Origin: Litomosoides sigmodontis
Lineage: Eukaryota; Nematoda; Chromadorea; Rhabditida; Onchocercidae
DNA: 64,000 nucleotides
Assembly: GCA_963070105.1 (NCBI GenBank)
Contig: OY718808.1
Coordinates: 8,536,398-8,600,397, forward strand
Direction: 5' to 3'
Shown here in pieces: positions 27,466 through 40,400 of the stretch. Position 1 is the first letter of the stretch. Every line of letters begins with the position of its first letter. Both the position numbers and the translations under genes were made by a program. The notes beneath the pieces were generated by a model. It saw nothing but the letters and a program-made list of their open reading frames with translations, made no database searches and was not told the origin of the DNA.

Positions 27466-28745
27466 TTTAAAAAAATTTTTTCATTTCATTCTTTTTATGA
27501 CACACAAATTTCCATATAATTAATTCAATGCGGGAAAGTCACCAGTTCTTGTTGTAAGATCCTTACGTCTTCTATAGATACTATAATGTATGGTGCAAAA
27601 TTTAACATTACTATTTCCTACGTCATCAATTATAAACAATACACATTCTGTGCGTGTACGTGTGTACGTATGTGTGTCAAGTTTGTAAATACTTTTTCAA
27701 TGTTTTGTCAAACGTACGTTATTTTAAATTGACTCACCAAAATTAATGCCTACACTGTGTTAGAAGTGATTTTGTTTTCTCATCTAAATTAACTCTTCAA
27801 CCAAAGTTACAATACTTGTTCAAATGTATTTTGACGTGAACAGTACCACCGATATTATTACGTTATGTAAATTTTCACGGTTGAAATTTCAGTTCATTGT
27901 AATCTTATTGGTTATATAAGTTTGTTTGCTAAGTAAAAGAGTTGATTTATTTTGAAATTTTACAAAAAAAGTACAGGAATTCATTAAGCTGACAGGAAAA
28001 GTGAGATTGACTCGCACGAAAATTGCAATAGCACATGTGAGTTGTTTATGCTCCGCGAAAATTTCTGTTCTTTTCGGGCTAAAATGAAATTTATTTTCAT
28101 CATAGCGAATTATATTAGGAAACTAACAAGGGAGAGAGAGAGGGATGGGGAGAGAGAGAGAGAGAAATAGAGGGAAAGAGAAAATAGAAGAAAAAACAGA
28201 TAGATGAAAGAATGATGGAAACGTTTCGTAAAAGTTCAAAAAGGGAGGTGAAATGGCAAATGAGAATGATTCACGGAGAAGTGAGAAAAGTGTATTTGCT
28301 TGCGTGGCCTGTGATTAGCGGATAAGATAAAGGTGTTAGTAGCAGTTCGATGACGTGGGAAATTCAGTTCTATCCATTGTTAGCGTAAAAATGAGCGTGA
28401 AAAACAAAGGTCACACCTTAGCATTTCCAAACAATTTTCCGCCTGAATGAAACGACCATCAAAATTGATTGCGCTGCTTAATTTACCAAAGCGCAGGACT
28501 AAGCAATTTGTTAATTAATTTCTCAAATGACAAATTGCAATTAATTCATTTGTGTCGTCAAGAATTGCACGGACAAATTGTTTCATAAGTATTATTAATT
28601 GCTTCTCAAACACAAACTAATTTCTTCAAAGATTAATTAGTACGGTAAATTTGCGCTCAATTTATTCATTTATTTGTTTGATAACTAAGATTAAATGAAA
28701 CAAACATGCTCGTCTATATCTATTAATTATCACGTTTGGCCCAAT
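27466..28745. other. Intergenic region
   Basis: Apart from a purine microsatellite at 28130-28183 nothing codable is seen. An acceptor-like stretch near 27975 was examined as a possible extra exon of the upstream gene, but no phase-compatible extension with protein-like sequence was found. Confidence 0.55.
28130..28183. repeat. Interrupted (GA)n purine tract
   Basis: GAGAGAG runs broken by GGATGGGG and AATAG, all purine-rich on the plus strand. Confidence 0.85.
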
Positions 28746-28818
28746 ACCCGGTTAGCTCAGTCGGTAGAGCACCATACTCTTAATCTGGCTGTCGCGGGTT
28801 CGAGCCCCGCATCGGGCT
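28746..28818 (+). tRNA. tRNA-Lys(CTT)-like sequence, probably degenerate
   Basis: A 73-base cloverleaf can be folded: 7-bp acceptor, GCTC/GAGC D stem, 5-bp anticodon stem, GCGGG/CCCGC T stem with TTCGAGC loop. The anticodon CTT is at 28779-28781, which would read AAG (Lys). A-box-like TAGCTCAGTCGG and B-box-like GGTTCGAGCCC are intact. Defects: A1 faces C72 in the acceptor stem, T30 faces C40 in the anticodon stem (28775 with 28785), and the discriminator is T. No run of four T's occurs within about 75 bases downstream, so a normal RNA polymerase III terminator is missing. It could be a young tRNA pseudogene; expression cannot be judged from sequence. Confidence 0.8.
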
Positions 28819-29331
28819 TGGTTGATCTCTCTAGCATCCCTGTCTTTGCTGAACGTCCCGGATTATTGGGCCGTGGACAGCAAATGCCTGTTACATTGTT
28901 TTACATTATTGCAAGGAATGAATTTAACAAAGTGCAGAACGTATTAGTAGTAATAACTAGCAGGTTGGTCTTATAGCATCCCAACAGAGTGATGGGATAT
29001 AACGGTTTTTCAAATTTTTCACTACGTAATTTTCCCCTCCACCTTTGTCACTCCAATCCACTGCTAGTGTAGTAAGCATCCTCGCTCTCGGACGATATTC
29101 CTTTATGTAACTTTCTTTGGAATTTGGAATTGAGCTGTGCAGTTTAACTTGCTGGTTTTCAATTCAGTTTTACTTATAATTGAATGATTTTCAAGTTGCA
29201 TTCTCGTGCTTTATTTGTTGAAGCGTAGATTTAAAAATGGTTGAAACTCGACTTTTTTTTTCAAGAAAGAACACAGCTCAATGTAAGTCTTTTGTGGTTG
29301 ACAGTTTTTTTTTTTCAGATAAATTCTTAAA
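28819..29331. other. Intergenic region upstream of the AGGF1-like gene
   Basis: No feature is seen except the likely promoter and a T-rich acceptor (29304-29318) 13 bases before the next start codon, a good candidate for spliced-leader addition. Confidence 0.5.
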
Positions 29332-32300
29332 ATGAATAACGCAGAGGTGGAAGTATTTCACGACGTTAATGAGACGATGCAATCAAATATTGCTGGAACT
29401 ACCATTGAAGCTGATGCCCAACGGGTCACTATTATTTTTAGTTCTGCATTTTTGAATAGTCGTAAAATGGTGCCAAATTTGTCAGATTTCCTGATTACTA
29501 TTGTGCTTTGATGTTGAATTGGTGGTCTACCAAAATTCATTCTTGTAAAAATTTGTGGATCTTATGATTATGAGAGATCGTTTCAATCGTGCAACAGAAT
29601 AATGTAATAGTGTTAATTATTTCAATTCGTCTCCTCTTCGCATCGTTTAGTAACGTTGTCAATTTTCAGGATAATATGTCAATTGCAGATGTGCTGCGGC
29701 AAACTGCCAATGCATTCTTTCGCGACAATTACCTTCAAGGCTTTGAATTTCAGGAAGACTATTATTACAACCCAGTAACAGGCTACTATTATGATCAAGT
29801 AAGCATCTATATCATCTATTTTTGAATTTTTTCGATTTTGCTAAATTCTGAGCTTTGTGGACACAAATTTATCATAAAATACGCAAGAAGTGTTGCTATC
29901 AAAGTATGATATCTTGAAATTATAGGATTAGACTCTGAAATTTCGTAGCACACACTGAGTAATTACCTTATCATGAAGCATTTGCATGAGTTTATCACCA
30001 TGTAGCTAAATTTATAGCTACAGTCATAGTATTTATGCTACAGTTCTTATCATGGACATCGTAAATGTCTGCTACAAGTATGCTATTGTATTGCTCCTTT
30101 TATTGTAATCATAAGTTATGATTACATGACCAATAATTTTGTTGTATCAACAGTTTTAATTATTTTCACAACCGTAATTACTTGGTCTGTGAATTTCATC
30201 GCTTAAAAATATAGTTATAATTTTAGAACACTGCCTTATTCTATCATCCGTCAACTAACTGTTATTATTATTACGACAATCAAACAGACAGTTACGTATA
30301 TTACACAAGAATCCCTTGTGAACATATTTGGACAGACAAGCTAGCTGAGCGGAAAGCGGTGGCTATGCTAGGTAGATTTCCATCAAATAATGGCGCATGT
30401 TAAAGAAGAAAAATTACGTGTTTTCGACATAGCAATTCATTTTGAGGTTCTTATCACTGAACCTTTTACGTGTGATAAATTATTTATAGTCGTAGTATGA
30501 TCGTTTTATTATTAACGAGTCACATAGATCACGAATGAAGTTCCACTTCATATTAGTGTCTTTTCATAGATTTTTTATTGTGGATAATTTTTTAGGCGAA
30601 TCATTCGCTGCGGGTATGTCACAAGATGAAGTAGACGTCTTTGAGTGCTTAAATGCGCTGTTGAAGGTTGTTTTACGGATGTCTGATACTGGCAACTTTG
30701 ATTGTGACGTACTGGATGATGAAATAAGTACTCACATTCAAGGTGCATCCTTCATTTTGAGGAACATATAATTAAGTTAATAAATTAATTTTTCCAAATT
30801 TACTTTATCATTCGCTCTCTAGAAGTGTGTTCGCAATTTGTATTAAAAGCCTTTTTGTTTGTATAATTATTATTGTACAATTTTTTTTTGTTTTTGTTTA
30901 CTGACCCACTTTTTGTTATTTGTTTACTGATCTGCTTTCATTTTTACAGAAGAAAGAATGGACTGTGCTCCGTGTGTTCGTGTTGTTGAAAAAGCTAGTG
31001 GTGCGCTGCATGTTGTTACCATTACTGGTGCTAGAATTGGAACTAATTGCGAGATCCAGTTATCTGCGGAGGAGTCTTCGGATATTGAAGTGATTTTCCT
31101 CTTTATTTAATTGTTATTGATAAGTTTATTGACAGTATTTGAAAAAATGCATTTAAGATTATATATTTCACACTTGCTATGTGATAAATTGGTTTCTTTT
31201 TTTGGAAGATGTTACTTGTTTAACACGAGCTACAAATAAACTTATCAATAACTTTTTATCTCATGATGACTTCCTTCAACGAATTGAGAAAGTGAGTTGA
31301 ACTGCAGGATACAAATAAAACAAAGCGAAACTAATTTTACAGAGCGAAACATATTTGTAGTTTATTAGATCCTCGTACAGTAACGCTGTTTTGTGTAATA
31401 TTTTGCTTCTTTATTCGCATAATATTGTAACGTAAGTTGTCACTTGTTAGGAATTTTAGAATTACTTGTGTTATAAGGAATATAAAGTAGTGCTGAACTG
31501 TTTTTGCAGTATGCTGCTGTTATCAGTTATGACGAGGCAACAAAGAGGTATCTCATGGCGGTCACGGGAAGAAAGCCAGAAGTTTTCTGTAATAAACTGA
31601 GGGTTGGTATGGGTGAAATAGTAACTATAGATCATGGCGATGAGTGGCAATTTGGAGAACAGGAATTTTTGGCTCATGTTCATTACGGTATGAAGTTTGA
31701 TTTTTTTTGACGAGAATTTTTTTATAGAGGAATGCGTCTATTCGCTGTTGCTAAATTTCTCAGTAAGTACCTGGCATAAATATTGACATTCGTTCGCATG
31801 GCATGATTGCAGGATAGTATTATATCACTAATTCTAAGGTTTAAGATTTTACAACTACTTTACAATTTAAGCTGCACAAAATAGGATGGTGTATCGTCAT
31901 TCCTGAGATTTGAATTAGTATGTTTTTCTGAATTCACTCTGCTCACAATTATTCTTCAAAAAGTTAATGTGTTCGAAATTGCCTAAATAGCATATCTTCG
32001 TGAATTTTAAATTATCGGTGAGTCGTATATAATATGCAGTTACGCATTGCTTTACGAAACTTTGCTGTAAGAGTGGGAAAAGATTTCTTATAAGCTACCG
32101 TTTACGGTGTAAACTATATTCTTATCATTAGCAAATCTTATGGTGTGTTGTGGGAATGAAAAAAAAGACGAACTGTTATGAAATGTCGCTCGAGCTTTTC
32201 AGGAATGATGCACTGCTAGCCTATTCATCCACGCGGAGTTTTTTATCCTATTTTTTAAATGTTTTCAGTCATTACAGGAACAAATACGTGTGGTTTATGC

Positions 32301-33357
32301 GAACCTGGCTTGCTGAAAAGCGATCAAATCATAATATCGGGATCTAATGGTTATCCTTCAGCTGAAAAAATATCAAAAGAAACATTAAGACGAAGAAATT
32401 TGCGAAATATGAAAAAGCAATACGGTATCTTTGATGTAAGTTCTGTTGGCTTGAAGCAGTTTTATTTTGTTTACAGTTTTCTTAAAAATTTTCACTGTAT
32501 TTTTTTAGTGTTCTTTCATAGCACCGTATGGACTTGAGCAGCAGAACTTTATTGTATAAATGTCCTATACAATTCATTGTTATGTGTTTCCTTTCAAATT
32601 TTTGAATATTTTTGATTTTAATTCGACATTTTCTTGTCAGGATGGAGAAGAACATTATCGATTCAAAAATCAAAAGAAGGGACGCAGTTTGCCGGGCGAC
32701 ACTACTGGCAGCAAGGATAAATCAATTTATGCTAACTGTTTAGCCAAACCAGTGCCAGGTCGTGCTGCAGATGAAAACTTAAGCGAAATTATGTTTTCAG
32801 TTATAACATTTATCCCGATCTCATTGCATTTGTTGCGTTAAAGACTTCAGCTAGACTTCGAAAATTTTAGAGTTGGTTGCTGCATCGACAGATATAGTTT
32901 CGTCATCATCAGAAATGTTAAACGAAAGTAATCGAGGATTTGATATGCTTAAACGAATGGGTTGGAAACAAGGCGTCGGCTTGGGACGAAAGGAAGATGG
33001 AATTATAGAGCCTGTAAGTTCTCTTTTCTTTCTTTTGATGAATTCAGCGAATTCCTAATGCAATCATGCCAACAATTTACTTTTGGAGTTTATTCCAACA
33101 CCTAACGCTGTATTGGCAATTAACATTAACGATATTTTCGATTCCTGAATCACAACTGTAGATTACGTTTATCTTTCGTTTTACAGGTGATTGATAAAAT
33201 CCGTCCTAACAGAGCTGGACTTGGATTCGAAAATGAAATAAAGTTTGAATTATCAAAAAAGCAGGATAAAAAACAGTATTTGCTGGAAATAACAAGGCAG
33301 CGTTTTCGAAAAGCTGAGATGTTTTCCCTATATGACGATGAAAGTGAGACAACATAG
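29332..33357 (+). CDS. AGGF1-like protein with OCRE, FHA-like and G-patch domains
   Basis: Exons: 29332-29424, 29670-29798, 30227-30371, 30596-30742, 30950-31089, 31510-31687, 32269-32435, 32641-32758, 32871-33013, 33187-33357. All phases agree, giving about 476 residues; vertebrate AGGF1 is longer (about 700). Order: aromatic OCRE repeat (QEDYYYNPVTGYYYD, then FYHPSTNCYYYYDN, residues about 55-100); an FHA-like beta domain (about 175-278) with GDEWQFGEQEF; a basic linker with LRRRNLRNMKKQYG; a G-patch (RGFDMLKRMGWKQGVGLGR, about 390-415); and a basic C-terminal helix. In the family, OCRE and G-patch point to spliceosome-linked RNA processing, with the G-patch activating a DEAH helicase; this is inferred for this protein. 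TTTTTTCAG lies 13 bases before the ATG. Confidence 0.85.
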
Positions 33358-34108
33358 AACTTATTGTTATTGCTCATGTGCACTTTGAATTAATTTTTCG
33401 AATTTCTATCCAGTAATTTACGAACTTCTACCTCATTGACGTCTTTTGTTTGAGTACAGATAGTGATAAGTTTTTTTCTTTTCACATGTATAAATTTTTT
33501 TTGAACATATCGTTGGCATGTTTTTGTTTCATGGATAACTTGATTTCATAGGAAATTTAAAAATTATGTCATTGAGTTGTCAAATTTCTTGTTATTTGAA
33601 TTCCAACTTATCATGAATTTAAAGGTATAGGAAAACTTGTTTTAAACTTTTTTTTGTGATATAACTGTTTTTAGCCGTAACTTATTTTTTTACGACTTGT
33701 TATGTGTTAAAATTACACGAGATATACGGGTATATTTTACAGTTTAAGATGGAGTTCATGAGGTTTTTTTTACACGGAGTGTGCATATATAATTATTTCA
33801 CCTTGTAATGCATCGATTTTAAACGGTGCTTTCGGATCGGTACAATCAGCTGTTACCTAAATTACACATTTTGTGATTCACTGTATGGAATAATTTTTCG
33901 TCCTTAGTGTACTAACGTCATTTGTAAAACTTTCTTCAATTGCTGTCAGTACTCTCTTGAAACTTTACACTTACTGACGAATTTGAACGTTTTCAAAACT
34001 TTTTAAAAAATTTAGTAACTTTAACTAATGGAATATTCAAGAGCTGCATTATATTCTGAGAAGAAATGATTAAGGAAACTTCTAAGTATATAAGGAATAT
34101 ATTATCAA
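33358..34108. other. Intergenic region between convergent AGGF1-like and MSP genes
   Basis: It should contain two 3' untranslated regions. On the minus strand a good acceptor (TTTCTTCTCAG) precedes 34055, and the frame from there is open to a stop at 33993. This could be a short last exon of the MSP-domain gene if the weak donor at 34132 is used. Confidence 0.45.
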
Positions 34109-34366
34109 TTAAAAATAAATAATAAACAAAACCTCGGCATATTGTACAATGAAAGTATCGTCTCTTACATCGCCGGGTAATTTTTGTATTACAATCGGAT
34201 ATAAACCTTGTGGTTCAATGAAGCCGTAGATGGGCTTGAAACGATATTCATTACTGGTTGATTTAATTTTAAAAGCCAAACGTGCTATACTTGTATTAAT
34301 AAGCTTGTGCACGCAAGTGCCACCGGAGGAACGAACTTGTACCGCACGTGGTTGGATCGTTAACAT
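34109..34366 (-). CDS. MSP-domain protein, sperm-specific SSP-like
   Basis: An 85-residue open frame starting at 34366. The N-terminal 78 residues match the immunoglobulin-like MSP fold as seen in nematode SSP proteins: LTIQPRAVQV, GGTCVHKLINTS, AFKIKSTSNEYRFKPIYGF, the Pro-rich turn FIEPQG, and FIVQYAEV as the last strand. MSP and SSP proteins are nematode-specific and act in the actin-independent motility of sperm, so male germline expression is expected. The last residues (VLFIIYF) look like read-through of an intron donor after GAG at 34133; the true C-terminus may lie in an exon at about 33993-34055. Family assignment is firm, the 3' end is not. Confidence 0.82.
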   Translation of the reverse strand: MLTIQPRAVQVRSSGGTCVHKLINTSIARLAFKIKSTSNEYRFKPIYGFIEPQGLYPIVIQKLPGDVRDDTFIVQYAEVLFIIYF

Positions 34367-37300
34367 TTTTTTTATTAATAAGCTTTCTCACTATTTGTTC
34401 CTTTTTTCTTTTTGTTCCTATTTTGCATAATTTATTAATATCAAAAATAAAAGTTTCGCTGTGAAATTTTGCATATAATAAATATATCAAAAAATCCAAA
34501 AAAAATTTTTAAAGTGATTCCTAAAACTTAGGTGCTTTAATACTCTAGTTAATTTTTGCGACTCTCTCTCAGATACAAAATATATAAACGGCATTGCATA
34601 TTTATATTATTGGTTAACTTAATGTAAATGAGTTGTTTTGATTTCGATCTTCTATTACTGATTGAACTGCTTTTTTTTGCTCATTCTAGATTTTCCATTT
34701 CAACGTAATCCTCCGAGTTTTGTATTAATTACTGATAATTAATCAATCCGCAATCCCTGCAATGAATATTTCATAACCAAAATTCTCCTTTATACTGTTT
34801 CTGATTTTCATCCATAAATCCAATACATTCCAGGACACACATGTATTTCGCTATGGCTTCTTAAACTGCACTACCAAATACTTGTCAAGTTTCAAAATTT
34901 GAAAAGGAAATAGATTTTCAAAGGAATTTTTCGCTAACTTTTACATCATTTCAGTTATGTTTCTCCCAACATGCATTGAATCATTTGTATCGGATTTTTT
35001 CAACATTTTAAGTGGTACGTCGGAAGGATAATTTCACACAAAATTATACGATACATTCGAGGAATGTTGTACAGCGAACAATGTCCAATCATTTCAACTG
35101 CATTTTTTTATCGATTTTTACGATTAATTTTGTTCGCGCTTCTATATTGAATTTTTTCCTTCACTTTGTTGCGAACTTTTCAGTGACTTTCCATTTTTTT
35201 AAACTTTACTGAAATTGTATCCTTTCAGTCTCAAACATTTAGAGCTTCAACCTTTCAGAAATTAACCACATCTTTCCATTTCTAATTCCGTTTATTTTGC
35301 TGAAACAAACCTTCATATATCTTCTACTATGAGAGAAAGAGAAAAATCAATTTATGCTACTTATTTATATAGGAAAGTGAAATTCATTCATTGCCAAATT
35401 TTGCAAATGGATGATAATACGGCTGTTACAGCCACGAGTTAGGTCTCTTCAAACTACTACCAAAAATTGCATTTTAAAGCAATGAGAACTACATATTAAA
35501 ATTTTAAACTGAAATTTGGAAAACGATACACGTAAACGGTTGCTGCAGGCGTAAGCAGCTTTAAATTTTATAGTTGTACCATTAAATTAAAAGATGGAAA
35601 GCTTAAAATTCATTAATCTGTTAGCTTTTATTTGGAAAGACCTATGTGTAAAAGCTTTGTCCATAGATGGGAGCTCACTAAATGCAGCATTCTTATTCGA
35701 AAGCACGCAATACCAAAAAAAATTCTTCAATTTTTTTTTTCCTTTAATGCCAAAAAAACCAGCAATTTAAGTCGAAGATTAGGAAGGTAATGCTACAGCA
35801 ACGACAGAAGGAGGAAGCGAGGAGGAAACGATACGGAACAATTCAACAATAAAATTGTTTCATAGAGATGTTGACTACACTCACTGAAATAATTCAACGA
35901 TCGATTAGCAAAAAAAGAACCGAGACAAACTGTACTAATTTTTCACGACTCATTCACTAAAAATGCATAGCAAGAGAACGATTCAACCCTCTTTCACGTT
36001 GGAACTTCACGTCAAAATTTGCAAATGTTCCGTTTCCCAGTTGAAAAAGCCAACCAGAAAACATTGACAGGCAGATGAAATGACACTAAATTAATGTACA
36101 AAAAAAAATTACTTATCAACAAAAAGAACTGCACAATACATGGGAGGAGAATCCAATGAAGAAACAAAGACCAACCTGAAAGAAATCATTGCGGAAAACA
36201 GGATTAAAGAGTGCGTGTGACTCATGAACACTGATGTGGATGAGTGACTCACGAAGATCGACTGGATTAACTGACTGAAGCACTGGAACAACATAAAAGG
36301 CGTAATAAGCGGAAGAAAAACCAAGCGTTTCGCACGTTCAAGAAAATGAAATACCGCACCTCACTGTCTGCACCATGCACCGACTATCACAAATACCGAT
36401 GTGAAGTTTGTCAGAATTACATTATGGTTGGAACAGAAAATTTCAGTGCGTCCTTGCAATTGGCTATCCACTCGCACGTGATGAAATGATCGATTTTCTG
36501 CCGAATTCACCTACATTAAGATGCCTTTTATTTTACACTTGGCTTCCACATGTTTTGCGCCGTTTACGCCACTTGACGACACGTGAATCGCCACTAAGAA
36601 GCGTAGATAAACAAACAAGTGGTATCCAAGCAGCCGGATTTCCCGTGGGCCACAATATTAATTTGATGATACCATCACAGGATTTAACCCGTTAAAAGTG
36701 CTCCCTTCCCGTGGATGCTTTTTTACGGAGAATAGTGGATTTTTGCTGCGTGTTATGCATTTCGGGAATAAAAAATACTAAATACCTGTTGATAATCAAG
36801 TCATGGATGGCGTAGGTTTTGTACACAATAGAAATGTACCGAATGGCACTACATGCGGGAAATCCGGTCCGATACCACGAAGGTAATCATTTCTCAAGTG
36901 TTATAGTTTTAATCTGTTTTTTCAAGCGTTTTGTTCATGTCTTAAGATCTTTCTAATTATAGGACCCATCGAATCATTCTGATTTTTGTTATCAATGCCT
37001 TATATAAACATCTACGCAAAAATTATTATCATTATACTGTACTTGTAAATAATATTAAATAACTTGACTATAGCTAATGTTTTACAATGCTATCATACGG
37101 ATATGACTGTGACATTATCTGAATTGATAATGCTATAATTCTGACATGCTGTGCTGAAACATCCATAAATTAACAATACGAAAACGTCTTCGATGTCGTC
37201 TCATTAGGCCGCGTTACCTAACAAATTGTTTTCCGAAGCTTCTAAATTGTTGTATTGTTTGTAAATTACTCTCGATTGAACTGTGGATCATTATATGTGA

Positions 37301-37402
37301 AAAATGAGATAAGAGTATATATTACATGAAAGGTGGAGTTGCCTAATTGGTGGTTATACAGGCGCGATAAAATATTGAATGCTTACAGGAGTTCGATAAA
37401 TA
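34367..37402. other. 3-kb intergenic region
   Basis: It lies between the 5' ends of the divergent MSP gene (-) and integrase-domain gene (+). No multi-exon model or recognisable domain was found. The open frame 36408-36695 begins only at TTG and has no recognisable motif. A short ATG frame at 36803-36882 ends in a donor-like GTAATC but does not join any downstream exon in frame. The CTTACAG at 37388 is a likely trans-splice acceptor for the next gene. Confidence 0.5.
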
Positions 37403-40400
37403 ATGGGTGATGATGCTAGCAGGATGAGCTCGAAGTATGAAAAAGAAACAGATGATCTGGAAGTGACGTTGATGACAGATTCAAATTCGGATGAGAAGAA
37501 GTCTGACTTTTATGATAAAAAAGTTGTACAGTTTTTTTGAAACGTAGTAGCTGACTTAATTCTGCAGCGCTACACTGCGACTGGCATGCTGTTACGTTTT
37601 GCTGTAATTTTAATGTAGAGTAAACTGGACTTTTATGGTTTAATGTGGGTAGATATTAGAATGAGAAATCAGTTTGGAAATATGTGATGATATCAAGGAA
37701 TCTCTGGAAAGCATTTTTTTATAATGTATAAAAACAGTGTGGAGTATGTTGATATTAGAACATCGCATTTGCAACTTAACCATAGTAAACGTGAAGCAAA
37801 TATGAGATAGTTTGGCCACTTTTTGCCAGTACGGACAGCAGAGTGGATGCACTGTTTATTTCTAATCTTCCAATTTGAGTAGCTTCAGAGAGTGAATGTT
37901 GCTACATATCATATTAAGACAGTTTTTCCAGACGCACCTTGTATACTAGCGGGAATAAAAACCGTATTTTTTTCATAAGCTCCAGATTTAATAGAAATTT
38001 TATTCATAAAATGTTGCGACGACCGAAGATGTCAAAGTTGGGTTAAGCTGCGACCCAGATTGAGTTGAGCTCTCAGGCCTGCATATTACGGTAATGGTTG
38101 CTCGGCAAAGATAAATGTGACATCCTCAATTTCGCTGAAATGAATGTGGTAATTTGCAGATGCGTATATGGTGGATTTACTAATGAAGCTTATGAGGAGT
38201 TGGTACGTTATCATCGTAACAAAGAAATTCCTAGACGTCTTCAGGGCCATTTGAAGCATCGCATTGATTGTTTCAAAAGGAAAGCCAAAAGATTTCAGTT
38301 AATTGAGGGAACTGATCAACTGATTTATATTGGTAAATGAATATGCATTTATCTGATATTCATTTTTAAACAAGCAGGAGAGCAGAATTATTCGACAGTT
38401 TTTTGTTGGTGTAGTTAGCGTTTGGTCCTATTCTAGTCATTCCAAAGTGTTTCATCAATTTTACGGTAGGAATTGATAGGACTGTATTCTTCCTTGGGTT
38501 GTAATACATAAGGCCTCAAATAATCAACTCCCCTTCAACTGAATTTAGTAGTTTAAATTGCTGGAGGTTGAAATTGAGAAAATCACTAAGACACATAATT
38601 TTTGTTATGAATTAACTTACCTTTGCTAGAGATAATTGCGAAACGACACACAGTAATTGTGTTGGAATAGTTAATTCTTAAATCAGTTTGATGAATTCAG
38701 GATTCAAGCCAGATCATTCAACTGTGGGACAGTTTGTTGTGAAAAAAAATGAAGTTGAAAAAATCCTTACCCAGGCATGTTATTTTATTTTGTTGCTAAT
38801 TGTGGAATAATCTTTTCCTTAAACAGAAATAAGTGGTTTCTAATAGATGAAGTCTTAGTTACAAAAAATAAATGATTTTGAAATGAGCAAAATTGGATCT
38901 CTTTTTAAAAGAATCTATCCGCAGTTACTATCTGATGTTTTTTTGGTAGATATTAGCTGACTTTTTTTTTTTATTTTTAGGCTCATTTGGAATCAAATCA
39001 CGGTGGTCTAAATGCTACACGTAAAATGGTTTCAACAAAATTTTATTGGAATTCGATTACTAGTGATGTTGAGCAGTTTATCAAGCAATGTCCACGTTGT
39101 CGTATTACACGTATGCGATACGTTGCATCCAATAACGTTCCTTGGCGTAAGGGTGGACGATGTGGGGATATTTACACAGTATGTTTTGACTTTTGTTCTT
39201 AAAATTTTTTTACTCTTAATTCATTCTAAATCTTTTCTTGAATTTTCTGTAGTGAGTTAAAAACCTACAAATCCTGCTCACCATAGAAAGCTTTTATCGA
39301 GCGCGAATTGTGTTTTGCGATCACTAATATTAAACGACTGTATTTTCTTTAATTAAGGATAACTATTTTGTATGATATTCCCTAACATTATTGTAATTAG
39401 TATGATTTTCACAGATCTATCATTTATACGTATTTGTAGGGCAATTGGGATGGAAACGAGGATGATTATGCACTTTCTGGTAAAAGCTTACAATTGTATG
39501 GACTTTTTTTTTCAGAAATTGCTATCTTTTGTCATGTAATGCAGTTCATCATAGAATATTTTTCAGATCGCTCTTACAGTCGAACTTGGAAATTAAGTCG
39601 AAGTGTGAATGGAGGTGAATACTCTACATACTCACAAGACAACGAACTCAACGTAGTTCCTCAACAGTGGAAGGTTAATTGCATATTTACTTTAAATTTT
39701 GCGAAAATTACGGGTAAAGACGTCGCTGAAATTTTATAGTTTTGTTCGGTATCGTAAATTTTTTTTATGTGTTACATAAACGAACTTTGCAGCATGATAG
39801 ACCTGCAAATGACGGTACTATTACGGATGAAATGACAAATGAAGATATCGACATCGAGAACGATACGGATGAACTGGGTAAAAAGATTGCGACTTTGTAA
39901 TTAAGCTTACAACTTATTTTAATCGCTAAATAATTAAGAAAGGCAACGCGCTGTAAGAGCTGTTTTTTTCTGGAATTGCGAATTATTTTTTATTAGTAAT
40001 TTACTGGATCAAGTAATGGAATAGAAGCTGTTGTGCACTGTTAATTCTGGACATAGAGCACTTCTGTAGTGGGCCTTTAGTAACAAATAAATCAAAACAA
40101 AGTATTTGTTTTGATATTGTTAAATATTTTTGATTAATTTTAGATATTGGCGAAGGAAGGATAGATACACAGATGTTATTGCCTCAGTACTTTCGTGTCA
40201 AGCCTACCCAACCAGCCTTTAATAAACATCTCACAGATTGGATGGAGAGAGAACAAGTAAGTTCGCTTCATGTATAATGACTAATTTTTTATGAATTTTC
40301 TATAGTTAATTTTCTATAGTTATTCTGATTCGTATACATTATTTCCTCTTTCCCAAAATTCGTACAAATAGAAATTCACTGTTTGCTTTACACTTATGAT

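Noticed and set aside
36408..36695. 95-codon open frame
   Set aside because: It starts at TTG, has no recognisable motif, no splice context and no neighbouring exons.
36803..36882. ATG frame ending in a GTAATC donor, possible 5' exon of the integrase-domain gene
   Set aside because: All frames after the acceptor at 37388 hit stops before the ATG at 37403, so it cannot be joined as coding sequence; an untranslated or alternative exon remains possible.
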